NCBI GenBank assembly: GCA_027619675.1
Contig: JAQCHG010000057.1
Coordinates: forward strand, 1 to 7,936
DNA: 7,936 nucleotides
Reading direction: 5' to 3'
DNA from: Cyanobacteriota bacterium
GTDB taxonomy: Bacteria; Cyanobacteriota; Cyanobacteriia; Phormidesmidales; Phormidesmidaceae
This document shows positions 1-6,037 of the stretch, piece after piece (position 1 is the stretch's first letter; every line of letters begins with the position of its first letter). A program made the translations under genes and the position numbers. Below the pieces are notes generated by a model. It was given only the letters and a program-made list of their open reading frames with translations, was not told where the DNA came from and made no database searches.

Positions 1-813
1 ATCGCCCCCGCCCTGCGCCACGACATTACCGACACCAGCCAGGCGGAGGTGCTGGTGGATCGTCGGGTGGCCAAGGTCAGTATTGCCGGGGCGGGCATGA
101 TTGGCCGTCCGGGGGTGGCGGCGAAGATGTTTTCCACCCTGGCGACGGCGGGGGTAAATATTCAACTGATCTCCACCTCCGAGGTGAAAGTAAGCTGCAC
201 CATCGATGAGGCGGACTGCGATCGCGCCATTGCCGCCCTCTGCGACGCCTTCCAAGTCACCTGTTCCCCCCGGCTCAAGGCCCTGAATGCGGTGGAGCCG
301 GATCTGCCCGAGGTGCGGGGGGCAGCCCTGGATCAAAAACAGGCCCAGGTGGCCATTCGCCATGTGCCCGATCGCCCTGGCATGGCGGCCCAGATCTTTC
401 AACTGCTGGCGGACGAAGGGGTGAGCGTGGACATGATCATCCAGTCCCAACGCTGTCGCCTGGTCAACAGCATCGCCACCCGCGACATCGCCTTCACCGT
501 AGCCGAGGCGGATGCGGCCCATGCCCGCGCTGTGGTGACCCAAGCGGCCCAAACCCTGGGCTGCGGCGAGGTGCTGGTGGATGCGGCGATCGCCAAGGTC
601 AGCGTGGTGGGCATGGGCATGGTGGAGGCCCCCGGTGTGGCAGCCCGCATGTTCAAAGCCCTGGCCGAGGAGGGGATCAACATTCAAATGATCGCCACCT
701 CGGAAATCAAAATTAGCTGTTTGGTGCGGGAGACCGATGGGGTCAAGGCTCTGCAAGCGGTCCACCGCGCCTTTGGCCTGTCGGGCTCAGAGCGGGTGGT
801 GGTGCCCGCCTAA
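1..813 (+). CDS. lysC: Aspartate kinase, C-terminal regulatory part (5' end outside window)
   Basis: Aspartate kinase phosphorylates L-aspartate in the cytoplasm, the first step towards Lys, Thr and Met. The reading frame is open from base 1 to the TAA at 811-813. The 270 visible residues are all regulatory; the catalytic domain lies upstream of the window. Two ACT domains are near copies: about residues 24-85, with AGAGMIGRPGVAAKMF then NIQLISTSEVKVSC, and about 195-258, with VGMGMVEAPGVAARMF then NIQMIATSEIKISC. A third ACT unit (about 115-185, VPDRPGMAAQIF) lies between them. This fits the tail of the four-ACT arrangement known for cyanobacterial aspartate kinases, where ACT domains bind feedback Lys and Thr. 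HIP1 sites lie at 218-225 and 586-593. The stop codon shares its last A with the ATG of the next gene, which suggests co-transcription and translational coupling. Confidence 0.93.
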   Translation: MAPALRHDITDTSQAEVLVDRRVAKVSIAGAGMIGRPGVAAKMFSTLATAGVNIQLISTSEVKVSCTIDEADCDRAIAALCDAFQVTCSPRLKALNAVEPDLPEVRGAALDQKQAQVAIRHVPDRPGMAAQIFQLLADEGVSVDMIIQSQRCRLVNSIATRDIAFTVAEADAAHARAVVTQAAQTLGCGEVLVDAAIAKVSVVGMGMVEAPGVAARMFKALAEEGINIQMIATSEIKISCLVRETDGVKALQAVHRAFGLSGSERVVVPA

Positions 814-1757
814 TGGATTACCCCCATCCCACCCCCCGCATTGTCTCTTTGCTGCCCAGCGCCACCGAAATTTTGGCGGTGTTGGGGCTGGGGGCCTATC
901 AGGTGGGGCGCAGCCACGAGTGCGACTATCCCCCCGAGGTGGTGAATCTGCCCATTTGCACCGCCCCCCAGTTCAACCCGGAGGGTACCAGTGGCGAAAT
1001 CCACGATCGCGTCACCGATCTGCTCACCCGTGCCCTCGGCGTGTATCGGGTGGAGCTAGAACAACTGGCGGCGCTGCAACCCACCCACATCCTCACCCAG
1101 GCCCAGTGCGATGTCTGCGCCGTCAGTCTGGCGGATGTGGAGGCCGCCGTGGCCAGCCTCACCGGGCTCCAGCCCCAGATTATTTCCCTCCAGCCCAATT
1201 GCTTAGCGGAACTGTGGGCTGATCTGGAGCGGGTGAGTGACGCCATTGGCGGCAGCGCCTTGCGGTCCTCCACCGCAGCGGCGATCGCCGCCCTCCAGGC
1301 CCGCATTAAACGCTGCCAAGGGGCGATCGCCCCAGCCGCCCCCCGGCCTCGGGTGGCCTGCATCGAGTGGACCGACCCCTTGATGGCGGCGGGCAATTGG
1401 GTGCCTGAACTGGTGACCCTGGCGGGGGCAACGGTGTGCTTTGGCCAAGCGGGTGTCCATTCCCCCTGGATCCAATGGGCGGATCTGGTGACCGCTGACC
1501 CGGATCTGATTCTGTTCATGCCCTGCGGCTACGATTTGCCCCGTACCCGCGCCGCCGCCCAACCCCTAACCCAGCAGCCCCAGTGGTCGGCCCTAAAGGC
1601 GGTCCAGACAGGGCAGGTCTACGTCACCGACGGCAACCAATATTTCAACCGCCCCGGCCCCCGCCTGGTGGAGTCGTTAGAAATTCTGGTGGAAATTTGC
1701 CATCCCGAGGCGATCGCACCACCGCAGAACGCCGGCACCGGTTGGCAGCCCCTTTAG
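813..1757 (+). CDS. BtuF-like cobalamin-binding family protein without signal peptide
   Basis: The 314-residue protein resembles the BtuF/FepB-type substrate-binding fold often annotated as cobalamin-binding protein. Near the N-terminus is RIVSLLPSATEILAVLGLG (9-27), the usual opening of that fold. It is followed by RSHECDYP (33-40), TQAQCDVCAVS (95-105), a mid-protein EWTDP (185-189), AGNWVPEL (193-200) and FNRPGPRLVESLEIL (278-292). Periplasmic BtuF proteins begin with a signal peptide. This one goes straight into the fold and carries about ten cysteines, including C99-x-x-C102, so a cytoplasmic location is likely. The ATG at 813 overlaps the lysC stop by one base and is the natural start; no strong Shine-Dalgarno is seen, consistent with coupling. 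No ABC permease or ATPase is adjacent. HIP1 sites lie at 1281, 1323 and 1710. Family assignment is good, but the true ligand is unknown. Confidence 0.82.
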   Translation: MDYPHPTPRIVSLLPSATEILAVLGLGAYQVGRSHECDYPPEVVNLPICTAPQFNPEGTSGEIHDRVTDLLTRALGVYRVELEQLAALQPTHILTQAQCDVCAVSLADVEAAVASLTGLQPQIISLQPNCLAELWADLERVSDAIGGSALRSSTAAAIAALQARIKRCQGAIAPAAPRPRVACIEWTDPLMAAGNWVPELVTLAGATVCFGQAGVHSPWIQWADLVTADPDLILFMPCGYDLPRTRAAAQPLTQQPQWSALKAVQTGQVYVTDGNQYFNRPGPRLVESLEILVEICHPEAIAPPQNAGTGWQPL

Positions 1758-1852
1758 GGATGACTGCCCAGAGTTTTCAGAAAATTTTGTTCGTTGCCAA
1801 TCCAAATCGCCCCTTGGCTCGTATTGCAGATAACGGTGACGCCCCGTTCAAG

Positions 1853-1882
1853 TTGGAATGCGGGCCGTTACCTGTGCAATAT
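1853..1882 (+). promoter_or_regulatory. Possible promoter of the CHRD gene
   Basis: TTGGAA (1853-1858) and CAATAT (1877-1882) are 18 bases apart, resembling -35 and -10 boxes of a housekeeping sigma factor. Transcription from here would give a leader of about 25 bases before the ATG at 1914. The -10 match is imperfect. Confidence 0.3.
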
Positions 1883-1913
1883 CGACCCTGACCAGCGCAA
1901 TTTGGAGAAAGCT

Positions 1914-2429
1914 ATGAAACTAACCCAACGGCAACGGGTAATCGCCCTGGGCACCCTGGCCCTCACCGCCCTCAGCACCCCTGTGATCGCCGGTCACACC
2001 AATGTGCTGCTGCACACCACCCTCGACGGCAGCGCTGAAGTGGATGCCAACGGCGACCTCAGCGCCTTTGTGGGGGATGCCACTGGCACCGGAGAAGCCT
2101 ACGTCTTTGGCATTGACGGCGATCCCACCACCCTGTGCTACACCCTGACGGTGAGCGGCATTCAGCAGGTGCCCGTGGGCGAAGGCATTGCTGCCCACAT
2201 CCACGTCGGTGGCCCTGATGAAAACGGTCCCGTCGTGGCGGTGCTAGCGGGTCCTGAGGATGGTACCGCCGCCGATTGCCTCACCGAAGGGGAAGAAGGC
2301 AAATTCCCCACTGGGGAAACGGGCATTGTTCAGCAAATTCTGAACAACCCAGAAGACTATTACATCAACGTTCACAACCCCCAATTCCCCGCTGGGGCTA
2401 TCCGGGGGCAGTTGCAGGCCATGCACTAA
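1914..2429 (+). CDS. Secreted CHRD-domain protein
   Basis: The predicted precursor has 171 residues. It has a signal peptide: basic start MKLTQRQR, hydrophobic core VIALGTLALTAL, and likely cleavage after STPVIA near residue 26. The rest is one CHRD domain, the fold named from chordin, found in exported bacterial proteins of unknown biochemical role. Hallmarks are the LDGSAEV strand (37-43), the ATGTGEAYVFGID stretch (56-68), AAHIHVGG with H95 and H97 (93-100), and the closing NVHNPQFPAGAIRGQL (152-167). Two cysteines (C75, C122) could form a disulfide outside the membrane. The ATG at 1914 was chosen because GGAGAA at 1904-1909 is a well-placed ribosome site and a signal peptide begins exactly there. 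A longer open frame upstream lacks these. The gene stands alone between long spacers. Confidence 0.88.
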   Translation: MKLTQRQRVIALGTLALTALSTPVIAGHTNVLLHTTLDGSAEVDANGDLSAFVGDATGTGEAYVFGIDGDPTTLCYTLTVSGIQQVPVGEGIAAHIHVGGPDENGPVVAVLAGPEDGTAADCLTEGEEGKFPTGETGIVQQILNNPEDYYINVHNPQFPAGAIRGQLQAMH

Positions 2430-2639
2430 ATCCCTGACTCCCATACCGTTAGGCCCTAGGCAAAATACTCCCGAATTCTCGGCACCCCCTTGAGACCAAG
2501 GGCTGAAGCCCCTGGGGCATCGGTGTGACCGCGTTAGCCCTGGCCGCATCACGCGCCACGCTGAGGGGTTGAGCGGTGTGGCGAAATCCCACCACCCAGC
2601 CCCAGAGGGGAACAGGAGCCCCACAATGGGAAGGAAACC

Positions 2640-2673
2640 GCAAAAGGACGCAGTTACATCTGCGTCCTTTTGC
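2640..2673. terminator. Strong 14-bp hairpin, probable terminator
   Basis: GCAAAAGGACGCAG (2640-2653) and CTGCGTCCTTTTGC (2660-2673) are perfect inverted complements around the loop TTACAT. The A-rich base of one arm and the T-rich end of the other make it look like a terminator usable from either side. It lies 211 bases after the CHRD stop and 183 before cysH. It could instead be a regulatory hairpin in a long cysH leader, but the promoter-like boxes lie downstream of it. Confidence 0.65.
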
Positions 2674-2754
2674 ACGATCTGGGGATGCCACTCTAGAGGC
2701 AGCAAGCTAAGCACAGAAAGTCTTTGCCATCCCCATTTTCCCCCGTCGGAAGAG

Positions 2755-2760
2755 TATAAT
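2755..2760 (+). promoter_or_regulatory. Perfect -10 box upstream of cysH
   Basis: TATAAT matches the consensus -10 exactly in an otherwise GC-rich region. No good -35 box is found at 16-18 bases; TTGCCA (2724-2729) is 25 bases away. A start here would give a cysH leader of about 90 bases. Confidence 0.35.
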
Positions 2761-2789
2761 CCCCACTATCCCGACCGATTTATGTGTGA

Positions 2790-2815
2790 TTAAGGTTAAG
2801 ATTAGGGTGTATAAC
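2790..2815 (+). promoter_or_regulatory. Tandem hexamers and -10-like box upstream of cysH
   Basis: Three adjacent near-identical hexamers, TTAAGG, TTAAGA and TTAGGG, fill 2790-2807 and are followed at once by TATAAC (2810-2815), a -10-like box. There is no good -35. Direct repeats in this place are typical of activator or response-regulator sites, so cysH may be regulated here, perhaps by sulfur or redox state. The regulator is unknown. Confidence 0.4.
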
Positions 2816-2855
2816 TATTCTTGGCCCCATCACAAGGCTCCCAGGCAAAGAAACC

Positions 2856-3587
2856 ATGGTTCAGTGCATGACCTCTCCCGCTCAGTCCCTCGCCGCTGGT
2901 TTTGACCTAGAAACCCTTAACGAGCGGTTTGAAACGGCTACCCCCCAGGAAATTCTGGCTTGGGCAATCAAGAATATTCCCGAGGGTTTGGTTCAGACCA
3001 GTGCCTTTAGTCTGCTGGTGATTACCGACATGCTCTATCGGGAGCTAAAGCCAAATCCCCCCGTGCCGGTGTTGTTTCTCGATACCCTCCACCATTTTCA
3101 AGACACCCTAGACACGGTGAATCGCGCCAAGGCTCGTTACAACCTCGATCTGCGGGTCTATCGCGCCCAGGGGGCCAACACCCGCGAGGAGTTTGCCGCC
3201 CGCTATGGCGACAAACTGTGGGAATGGGATGTCAATCAGTTCCATTACTTGACCAAGGTAGAGCCCCTACAGCGGGCGCTCCAGGAAGTGGGGGTCAATG
3301 CGTGGATTACTGGGCGTCGCCGGGAACAAGCCCCCAGCCGCCATCAAATGCCGATTTTAGAGCGGGATAATGAAGGTCGCCTCAAGATCAACCCCCTGGC
3401 CAATTGGTCCCGCAAGGATGTGTGGAACTACACCCTCAAGCATGATGTGATTTACAATCCCCTGCACGACAAGGGCTACACCAGCATTGGCGATGAACCC
3501 CTGACCACCCCGGTGAATCCCGGTGAGCATGAACGGGCAGGCCGCTGGCGGGGCAGTGCCAAAACCGAGTGCGGCATCCACATCTAG
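2856..3587 (+). CDS. cysH: Phosphoadenylyl-sulfate (PAPS) reductase, thioredoxin type
   Basis: CysH reduces 3'-phosphoadenylyl sulfate to sulfite plus PAP with electrons from thioredoxin, in cytoplasmic assimilatory sulfate reduction. The 243 residues match the family's usual length. Visible motifs are the nucleotide-binding QTSAFS loop (47-52), LDTLHHF (75-81), GRRREQAPSR (153-162), NPLANWSRKDVW (179-190) and the C-terminal KTECGIH with catalytic C239. The CC and CxxC cysteines that hold the 4Fe-4S cluster in APS reductases are absent; the site where the CC pair usually lies reads FHYLTKVEPL. Apart from C4, C239 is the only cysteine, so this is the cluster-free PAPS class. The ATG at 2856 is taken as start; a second ATG at 2868 would remove C4. 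Neither has a strong Shine-Dalgarno. No other sulfur gene is adjacent. Confidence 0.93.
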   Translation: MVQCMTSPAQSLAAGFDLETLNERFETATPQEILAWAIKNIPEGLVQTSAFSLLVITDMLYRELKPNPPVPVLFLDTLHHFQDTLDTVNRAKARYNLDLRVYRAQGANTREEFAARYGDKLWEWDVNQFHYLTKVEPLQRALQEVGVNAWITGRRREQAPSRHQMPILERDNEGRLKINPLANWSRKDVWNYTLKHDVIYNPLHDKGYTSIGDEPLTTPVNPGEHERAGRWRGSAKTECGIHI

Positions 3588-3693
3588 TGGGTCATGGGTC
3601 ATGCTCATGACCATTGCTTTTCGCCCCAAACCACTGGGGCTCAGGCTTCAGAAACGCTCTGGGAGTGGCGATATTCGGGTCAAATGACCCACT
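3586..3693. repeat. 108-base segment bounded by 10-bp inverted repeats
   Basis: AGTGGGTCAT (3586-3595) and ATGACCCACT (3684-3693) are perfect inverted complements. The left copy begins inside the cysH stop codon. The right copy is itself half of GGGTCA-AA-TGACCC (3677-3690), and the left copy is followed by a second GGGTCATG. Inside lies GCCCC (3623-3627) with GGGGC (3636-3640). The arrangement could be a small palindromic repeat element; copy number in the genome is unknown. Confidence 0.5.
3597..3620 (+). terminator. Probable cysH terminator
   Basis: GGTCAT (3597-3602), loop GCTC, and ATGACC (3607-3612) form a hairpin 9 bases after the cysH stop. It is followed by ATTGCTTTT, a short T-rich tail. 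Position and form suit a Rho-independent terminator, though the T run is short and interrupted. Confidence 0.5.
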
Positions 3694-3734
3694 GGTACTG
3701 CACGGCGTAAATTTGCCCACCGTTGCCCCTCACC

Positions 3735-3752
3735 GTCTTCCCGAGGGAAGAC
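3735..3752. other. Short perfect hairpin
   Basis: GTCTTCC (3735-3741), loop CGAG, and GGAAGAC (3746-3752) form a 7-bp stem. No T run follows on the plus strand, but it could end transcription arriving from the D27-like gene or form part of the structured region to its right. Confidence 0.4.
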
Positions 3753-3784
3753 TAAATAACCGGGACTAATCAAACTTCACACCC

Positions 3785-4000
3785 GCTGCTGATTTCGACT
3801 CCGCTCAATCAGCTAGACGCTTTATCCGGCAAGGATTTGAGGGTTGGATGTAGCGCGACTCTTTGAGCAGCCGCTGCGCGTCTAGTGCGCTTCCCGAAGG
3901 GTTGGGACCTGGGTGTTGCTACTGCCGCCGCAGAGTACTAGGACGGTTCAGGAGACCTTGCCTGACAGACTGTTGCTTAACAGCGGACCTTCGGGCAGGC
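3785..4000 (+). ncRNA. Candidate structured RNA or mobile-element remnant
   Basis: Several pairings fit together on one strand. GCTGATT (3788-3794) pairs with AATCAGC (3807-3813). Directly after, CTAGACGC (3813-3820, sharing base 3813) pairs with GCGTCTAG (3878-3885), enclosing ATCC/GGAT (3824-3836) and GCAG/CTGC (3867-3877). At the right end GCCTG (3960-3964) pairs with CAGGC (3996-4000), enclosing CTGTT-GCTT-AACAG (3970-3983). This right end overlaps the last codons of the D27-like gene, so that stem may be part of its terminator. The layout of a closed multi-stem RNA recalls the HEARO/omega RNAs that accompany IscB, but no iscB gene is present and I cannot align it to the family. Strand is uncertain, as dyads read both ways. 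Confidence 0.35.
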
Positions 4001-4669
4001 GGGGGGATGGGGATTGGCTAAATCGCACTGATTGACTAAACAGGGCTGATGGTAGGCGTCTTCTGTCTCCAGGGGCGGCGGTGGCTGGCCAAACACCATC
4101 TCACAACTAAAGTCCTCAAAGTTGGGGGTCATGGTCAGGGGAATGCCAAACTTTTCGGTGAAAAAGGCTTGGGTGGGCAGTTTGCACATGTTGACGCACA
4201 TGCCCACGCAGCGACTTTGTTCCAGATAGCGACATTTTTGAATGTGGACGCCGCTGTTTTGGGTGCGGACACCCCCGTCCGGCTGGGGCACCTCCACCGC
4301 CTTGACCTGGCAGGGACCCACCAACCATTCAAACAGTTGGGTGGCAAACCAGGCGTTGAGTTCACACACCAAACGGGTGGGGGAAAACAGGGTGCGGATC
4401 AGCCAGAGGACCTGACGGGGCACCAGGGATTGCAGCACCACTGCCACTAGGGCCTGCTGCTGTTGGGCATTGCGCCCTTTCATAATTTGTTGGGACAGGT
4501 CCACAAAGCCGTCATATCCGGTTTGGGCAGTGCCCTGTCCCAGGGCCTTGGCCATTTTGCGGCTAAAGAGCCAGATAAAGGCCCGATCCACCAGACCGTC
4601 TACATAGACGGTGGGTTCAAGGGGGGCAGTCGGGCCGGAGAGGGCAGTTTTGGGCTGGGAAGACCCCAT
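3977..4669 (-). CDS. DWARF27-like carotenoid isomerase family protein (DUF4033)
   Basis: The 230-residue protein resembles plant DWARF27, the iron-dependent beta-carotene 9-cis/all-trans isomerase that opens strigolactone synthesis. It has the family's N-terminal VDGLVDRAFIWLFSRKMAKA segment (about 23-42) and the C-terminal DUF4033 core: CRYLEQSRCVGMCVNMCK (146-163), FFTEKFGIPLTM (169-180), PNFEDFSCEMVFGQ (182-195). The tail is Cys-rich (C210, C215, C225, C230). No transit or signal peptide is seen, so it should act in the cytoplasm or at membranes on carotenoids. Cyanobacteria do not have the full plant strigolactone pathway, so the substrate is open. An in-frame TAA lies two codons before the ATG at 4669, which fixes that as the most upstream ATG; no Shine-Dalgarno is evident. 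The gene lies 198 bases downstream of the TPR gene on the same strand. Confidence 0.87.
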   Translation of the reverse strand: MGSSQPKTALSGPTAPLEPTVYVDGLVDRAFIWLFSRKMAKALGQGTAQTGYDGFVDLSQQIMKGRNAQQQQALVAVVLQSLVPRQVLWLIRTLFSPTRLVCELNAWFATQLFEWLVGPCQVKAVEVPQPDGGVRTQNSGVHIQKCRYLEQSRCVGMCVNMCKLPTQAFFTEKFGIPLTMTPNFEDFSCEMVFGQPPPPLETEDAYHQPCLVNQCDLANPHPPACPKVRC

Positions 4670-4867
4670 GGGTTTACGGTGCAGTGTGACAACGTCGGGG
4701 ACCTGGGCACAGGATACGGCGGCGATCGCCCCTCACTCCATCCTCCAGCATAGGCTGGGTCCGGGGTGAGGTTAGGGCAAAGGTAGGCCTCAGCATCCCT
4801 GGGGGGATGGGTCCCATTTTCCAGGGTAGTGGGAAGGGTTCCCCACTGACCTATCGGCAGGCCTCGA

Positions 4868-6037
4868 CTACTGGATCGGGCGATTGCCGTCATTGGAGGG
4901 CAGCAGGGCGGTCTTGGCTAAGGGGTTGGGGTCGGTGACCTCCACCTGGGTATAGACGCCGTAGCCCAGCAGGCAAAACAGTAACAGCCCCGCGATCGCC
5001 CCACTACTGAGGCAGAGCCCCTTCACCGTCTGGGACGCTTGGGCGGCGAGGGGATAGTCGCCCCGACGATAGGCTTGACGCACTTGGGCGGCATAGATCA
5101 ACGCTACCACCCCACAGGGGGGAAACAGCAGCAGGGTGGAAGCCAGCGCTGCTCGCCAGTAGGTGGGGGGACAGGGGGCGCGATCGTAGACAGCGTAGGT
5201 TTGGTTCCAGTCCGCTAGGGTGGTGTCTCCGGCCCAGCCCAGCAGTTGAAAGCGGCGAATGCGGGGTAGTTGCAGCTCCACCAAGCGATCGCGCAGGCGA
5301 TCGCGCAGGGCGAAATAATTGACCGGGGTGCCCACGGGGCGACGGAGGGACAGGCGCAGGGTATCGTGGCGCAGTTCCGCCTCCAAGGTGATGTGGTCGG
5401 GAATCACGGTCGCCACATCCTGGGCCAGGGTTTCTCGGTGGGCCGCCTGACGCAAGGTTTGCAGCCACTGGCTGGCTTCTTCTAGGCGCAGGTCGTTGCA
5501 GAGGGCCAGTTCCCAATCCGCCATGGCCCCAGCCTCATCCCCCAAGCCGTAGCGCACCTTGCCCCGGTGCAGATAGGCGGGGGCCAACAGCGGTTGCAGG
5601 GCGATCGCCCGATCGAAATCCGCCAGGGCTGCCTCGGGCCGTTGGGTTTGGGCGTAGAGCAACCCCCGATTGTAGTACACCGTGGCGTTTTTAGGATCCA
5701 CCTGCAACGCCTGTGCCCAATCCGCCAGGGCTCCCGCTTCATCCCCCTGCTCATAGCGCAATAGCCCCCGGCTGCCGTAGGCCAACCCATCGGCGGGGTT
5801 CAACCCCAGGGCCTGGTTGTAGTCAGCTTCAGCAGCGGCCCCATCCCCCCGTTGCCAATGGACCTTGGCCCGCTGGCGCAGGATGCGACCGGGGTCGGGG
5901 TGGTGGTGGATGGCAGCATCAAAGGCGGCGATCGCCTTGGGGAAATTATCTTTACGCAGATAGGTGAGGCCCCGCCGCAGGGCCAATCGTGCCTGCTGAT
6001 GCTGGAGCCAACGGTGCAGCGATCGTGCCATAGCCAT
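4868..6037 (-). CDS. TPR-repeat membrane protein with C-terminal CD225/dispanin-like domain
   Basis: From the ATG at 6037 the protein has 389 residues. The first two thirds hold about five tetratricopeptide repeats (residues about 18-184), for example NATVYYNRGLLYAQTQRPEA and APAYLHRGKVRYGLGDEAGA, which serve protein binding. A central region (about 210-285; NYFALRDRLRDRLVELQLP, then IRRFQLLGWAGD) resembles, from memory, a small domain repeated in other cyanobacterial proteins. The end resembles CD225/dispanin domains of IFITM-type proteins: hydrophobic segment with PPCGVVALIYAAQV (about 306-319), short loop AYRRGDYPLAAQAS, then a second membrane segment GAIAGLLLFCLLGYGVYT (about 346-363). 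The soluble part is thus anchored near the C-terminus. A TTG at 6055 and an ATG at 6031 are alternative starts; none has a clear Shine-Dalgarno. The ligand of the TPRs is unknown. Four HIP1 sites lie in the second half of the gene and one near its start. Confidence 0.85.
   Translation of the reverse strand: MAMARSLHRWLQHQQARLALRRGLTYLRKDNFPKAIAAFDAAIHHHPDPGRILRQRAKVHWQRGDGAAAEADYNQALGLNPADGLAYGSRGLLRYEQGDEAGALADWAQALQVDPKNATVYYNRGLLYAQTQRPEAALADFDRAIALQPLLAPAYLHRGKVRYGLGDEAGAMADWELALCNDLRLEEASQWLQTLRQAAHRETLAQDVATVIPDHITLEAELRHDTLRLSLRRPVGTPVNYFALRDRLRDRLVELQLPRIRRFQLLGWAGDTTLADWNQTYAVYDRAPCPPTYWRAALASTLLLFPPCGVVALIYAAQVRQAYRRGDYPLAAQASQTVKGLCLSSGAIAGLLLFCLLGYGVYTQVEVTDPNPLAKTALLPSNDGNRPIQ
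5285..5308. repeat. Tandem 12-bp duplication carrying two HIP1 sites
   Basis: GCGATCGCGCAG occurs twice back to back (5285-5296, 5297-5308). Each copy contains the HIP1 octamer GCGATCGC. On the minus strand it encodes LRDRLRDR in the central domain of the TPR protein, a helix-compatible repeat of four residues. Confidence 0.85.

Larger units (their letters stand above)
2430..2855. other. Non-coding spacer with several hairpins
   Basis: No credible gene is seen in these 426 bases. The left half has small GC-rich dyads: GGGC-TGAA-GCCC at 2500-2511, and CGCCAC (2554-2559) with GTGGCG (2578-2583). The middle has one very strong hairpin and the right part is AT-richer and promoter-like (separate entries). 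I recognise no riboswitch; a GGGAAGG string near 2629 is not accompanied by the cobalamin riboswitch core. Confidence 0.7.
3588..3976. other. Non-coding convergent spacer rich in inverted repeats
   Basis: This 389-base stretch lies between the ends of cysH and the minus-strand D27-like gene. I see no credible ORF. It holds nested palindromes at its left end, a hairpin at 3735-3752, and a set of long-range pairings on the right (separate entries). Such dense dyads suggest either a structured RNA or a decayed small mobile element rather than a simple terminator region. Confidence 0.7.

Noticed and set aside
1794..1913. N-terminal extension of the CHRD protein by 40 codons
   Set aside because: It has no ribosome site and would bury the signal peptide; the ATG at 1914 has a good Shine-Dalgarno.
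2569..2793. Open frame of 74 codons between the CHRD gene and cysH
   Set aside because: It runs through the strong hairpin and the -10-like box, has no ribosome site and an unprotein-like composition.
3940..3965. Similarity of TTCAGGAGACC-TTGCC to the 3' B12 box of cobalamin riboswitches
   Set aside because: The conserved core of the riboswitch (GCCACTG with GGGAAGG and the upstream junction) is not found before it, and the next plus-strand gene is absent.
4049..4450. Plus-strand open frame of 133 codons
   Set aside because: It lies opposite the D27-like gene, whose Cys-rich motifs on the minus strand are clearly the real coding sequence.
4829..4846. GTGGGAA-GGG-TTCCCCAC as a terminator of the TPR gene
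   Set aside because: The stem has an unmatched base and no T run follows on the minus strand, so support is too weak.
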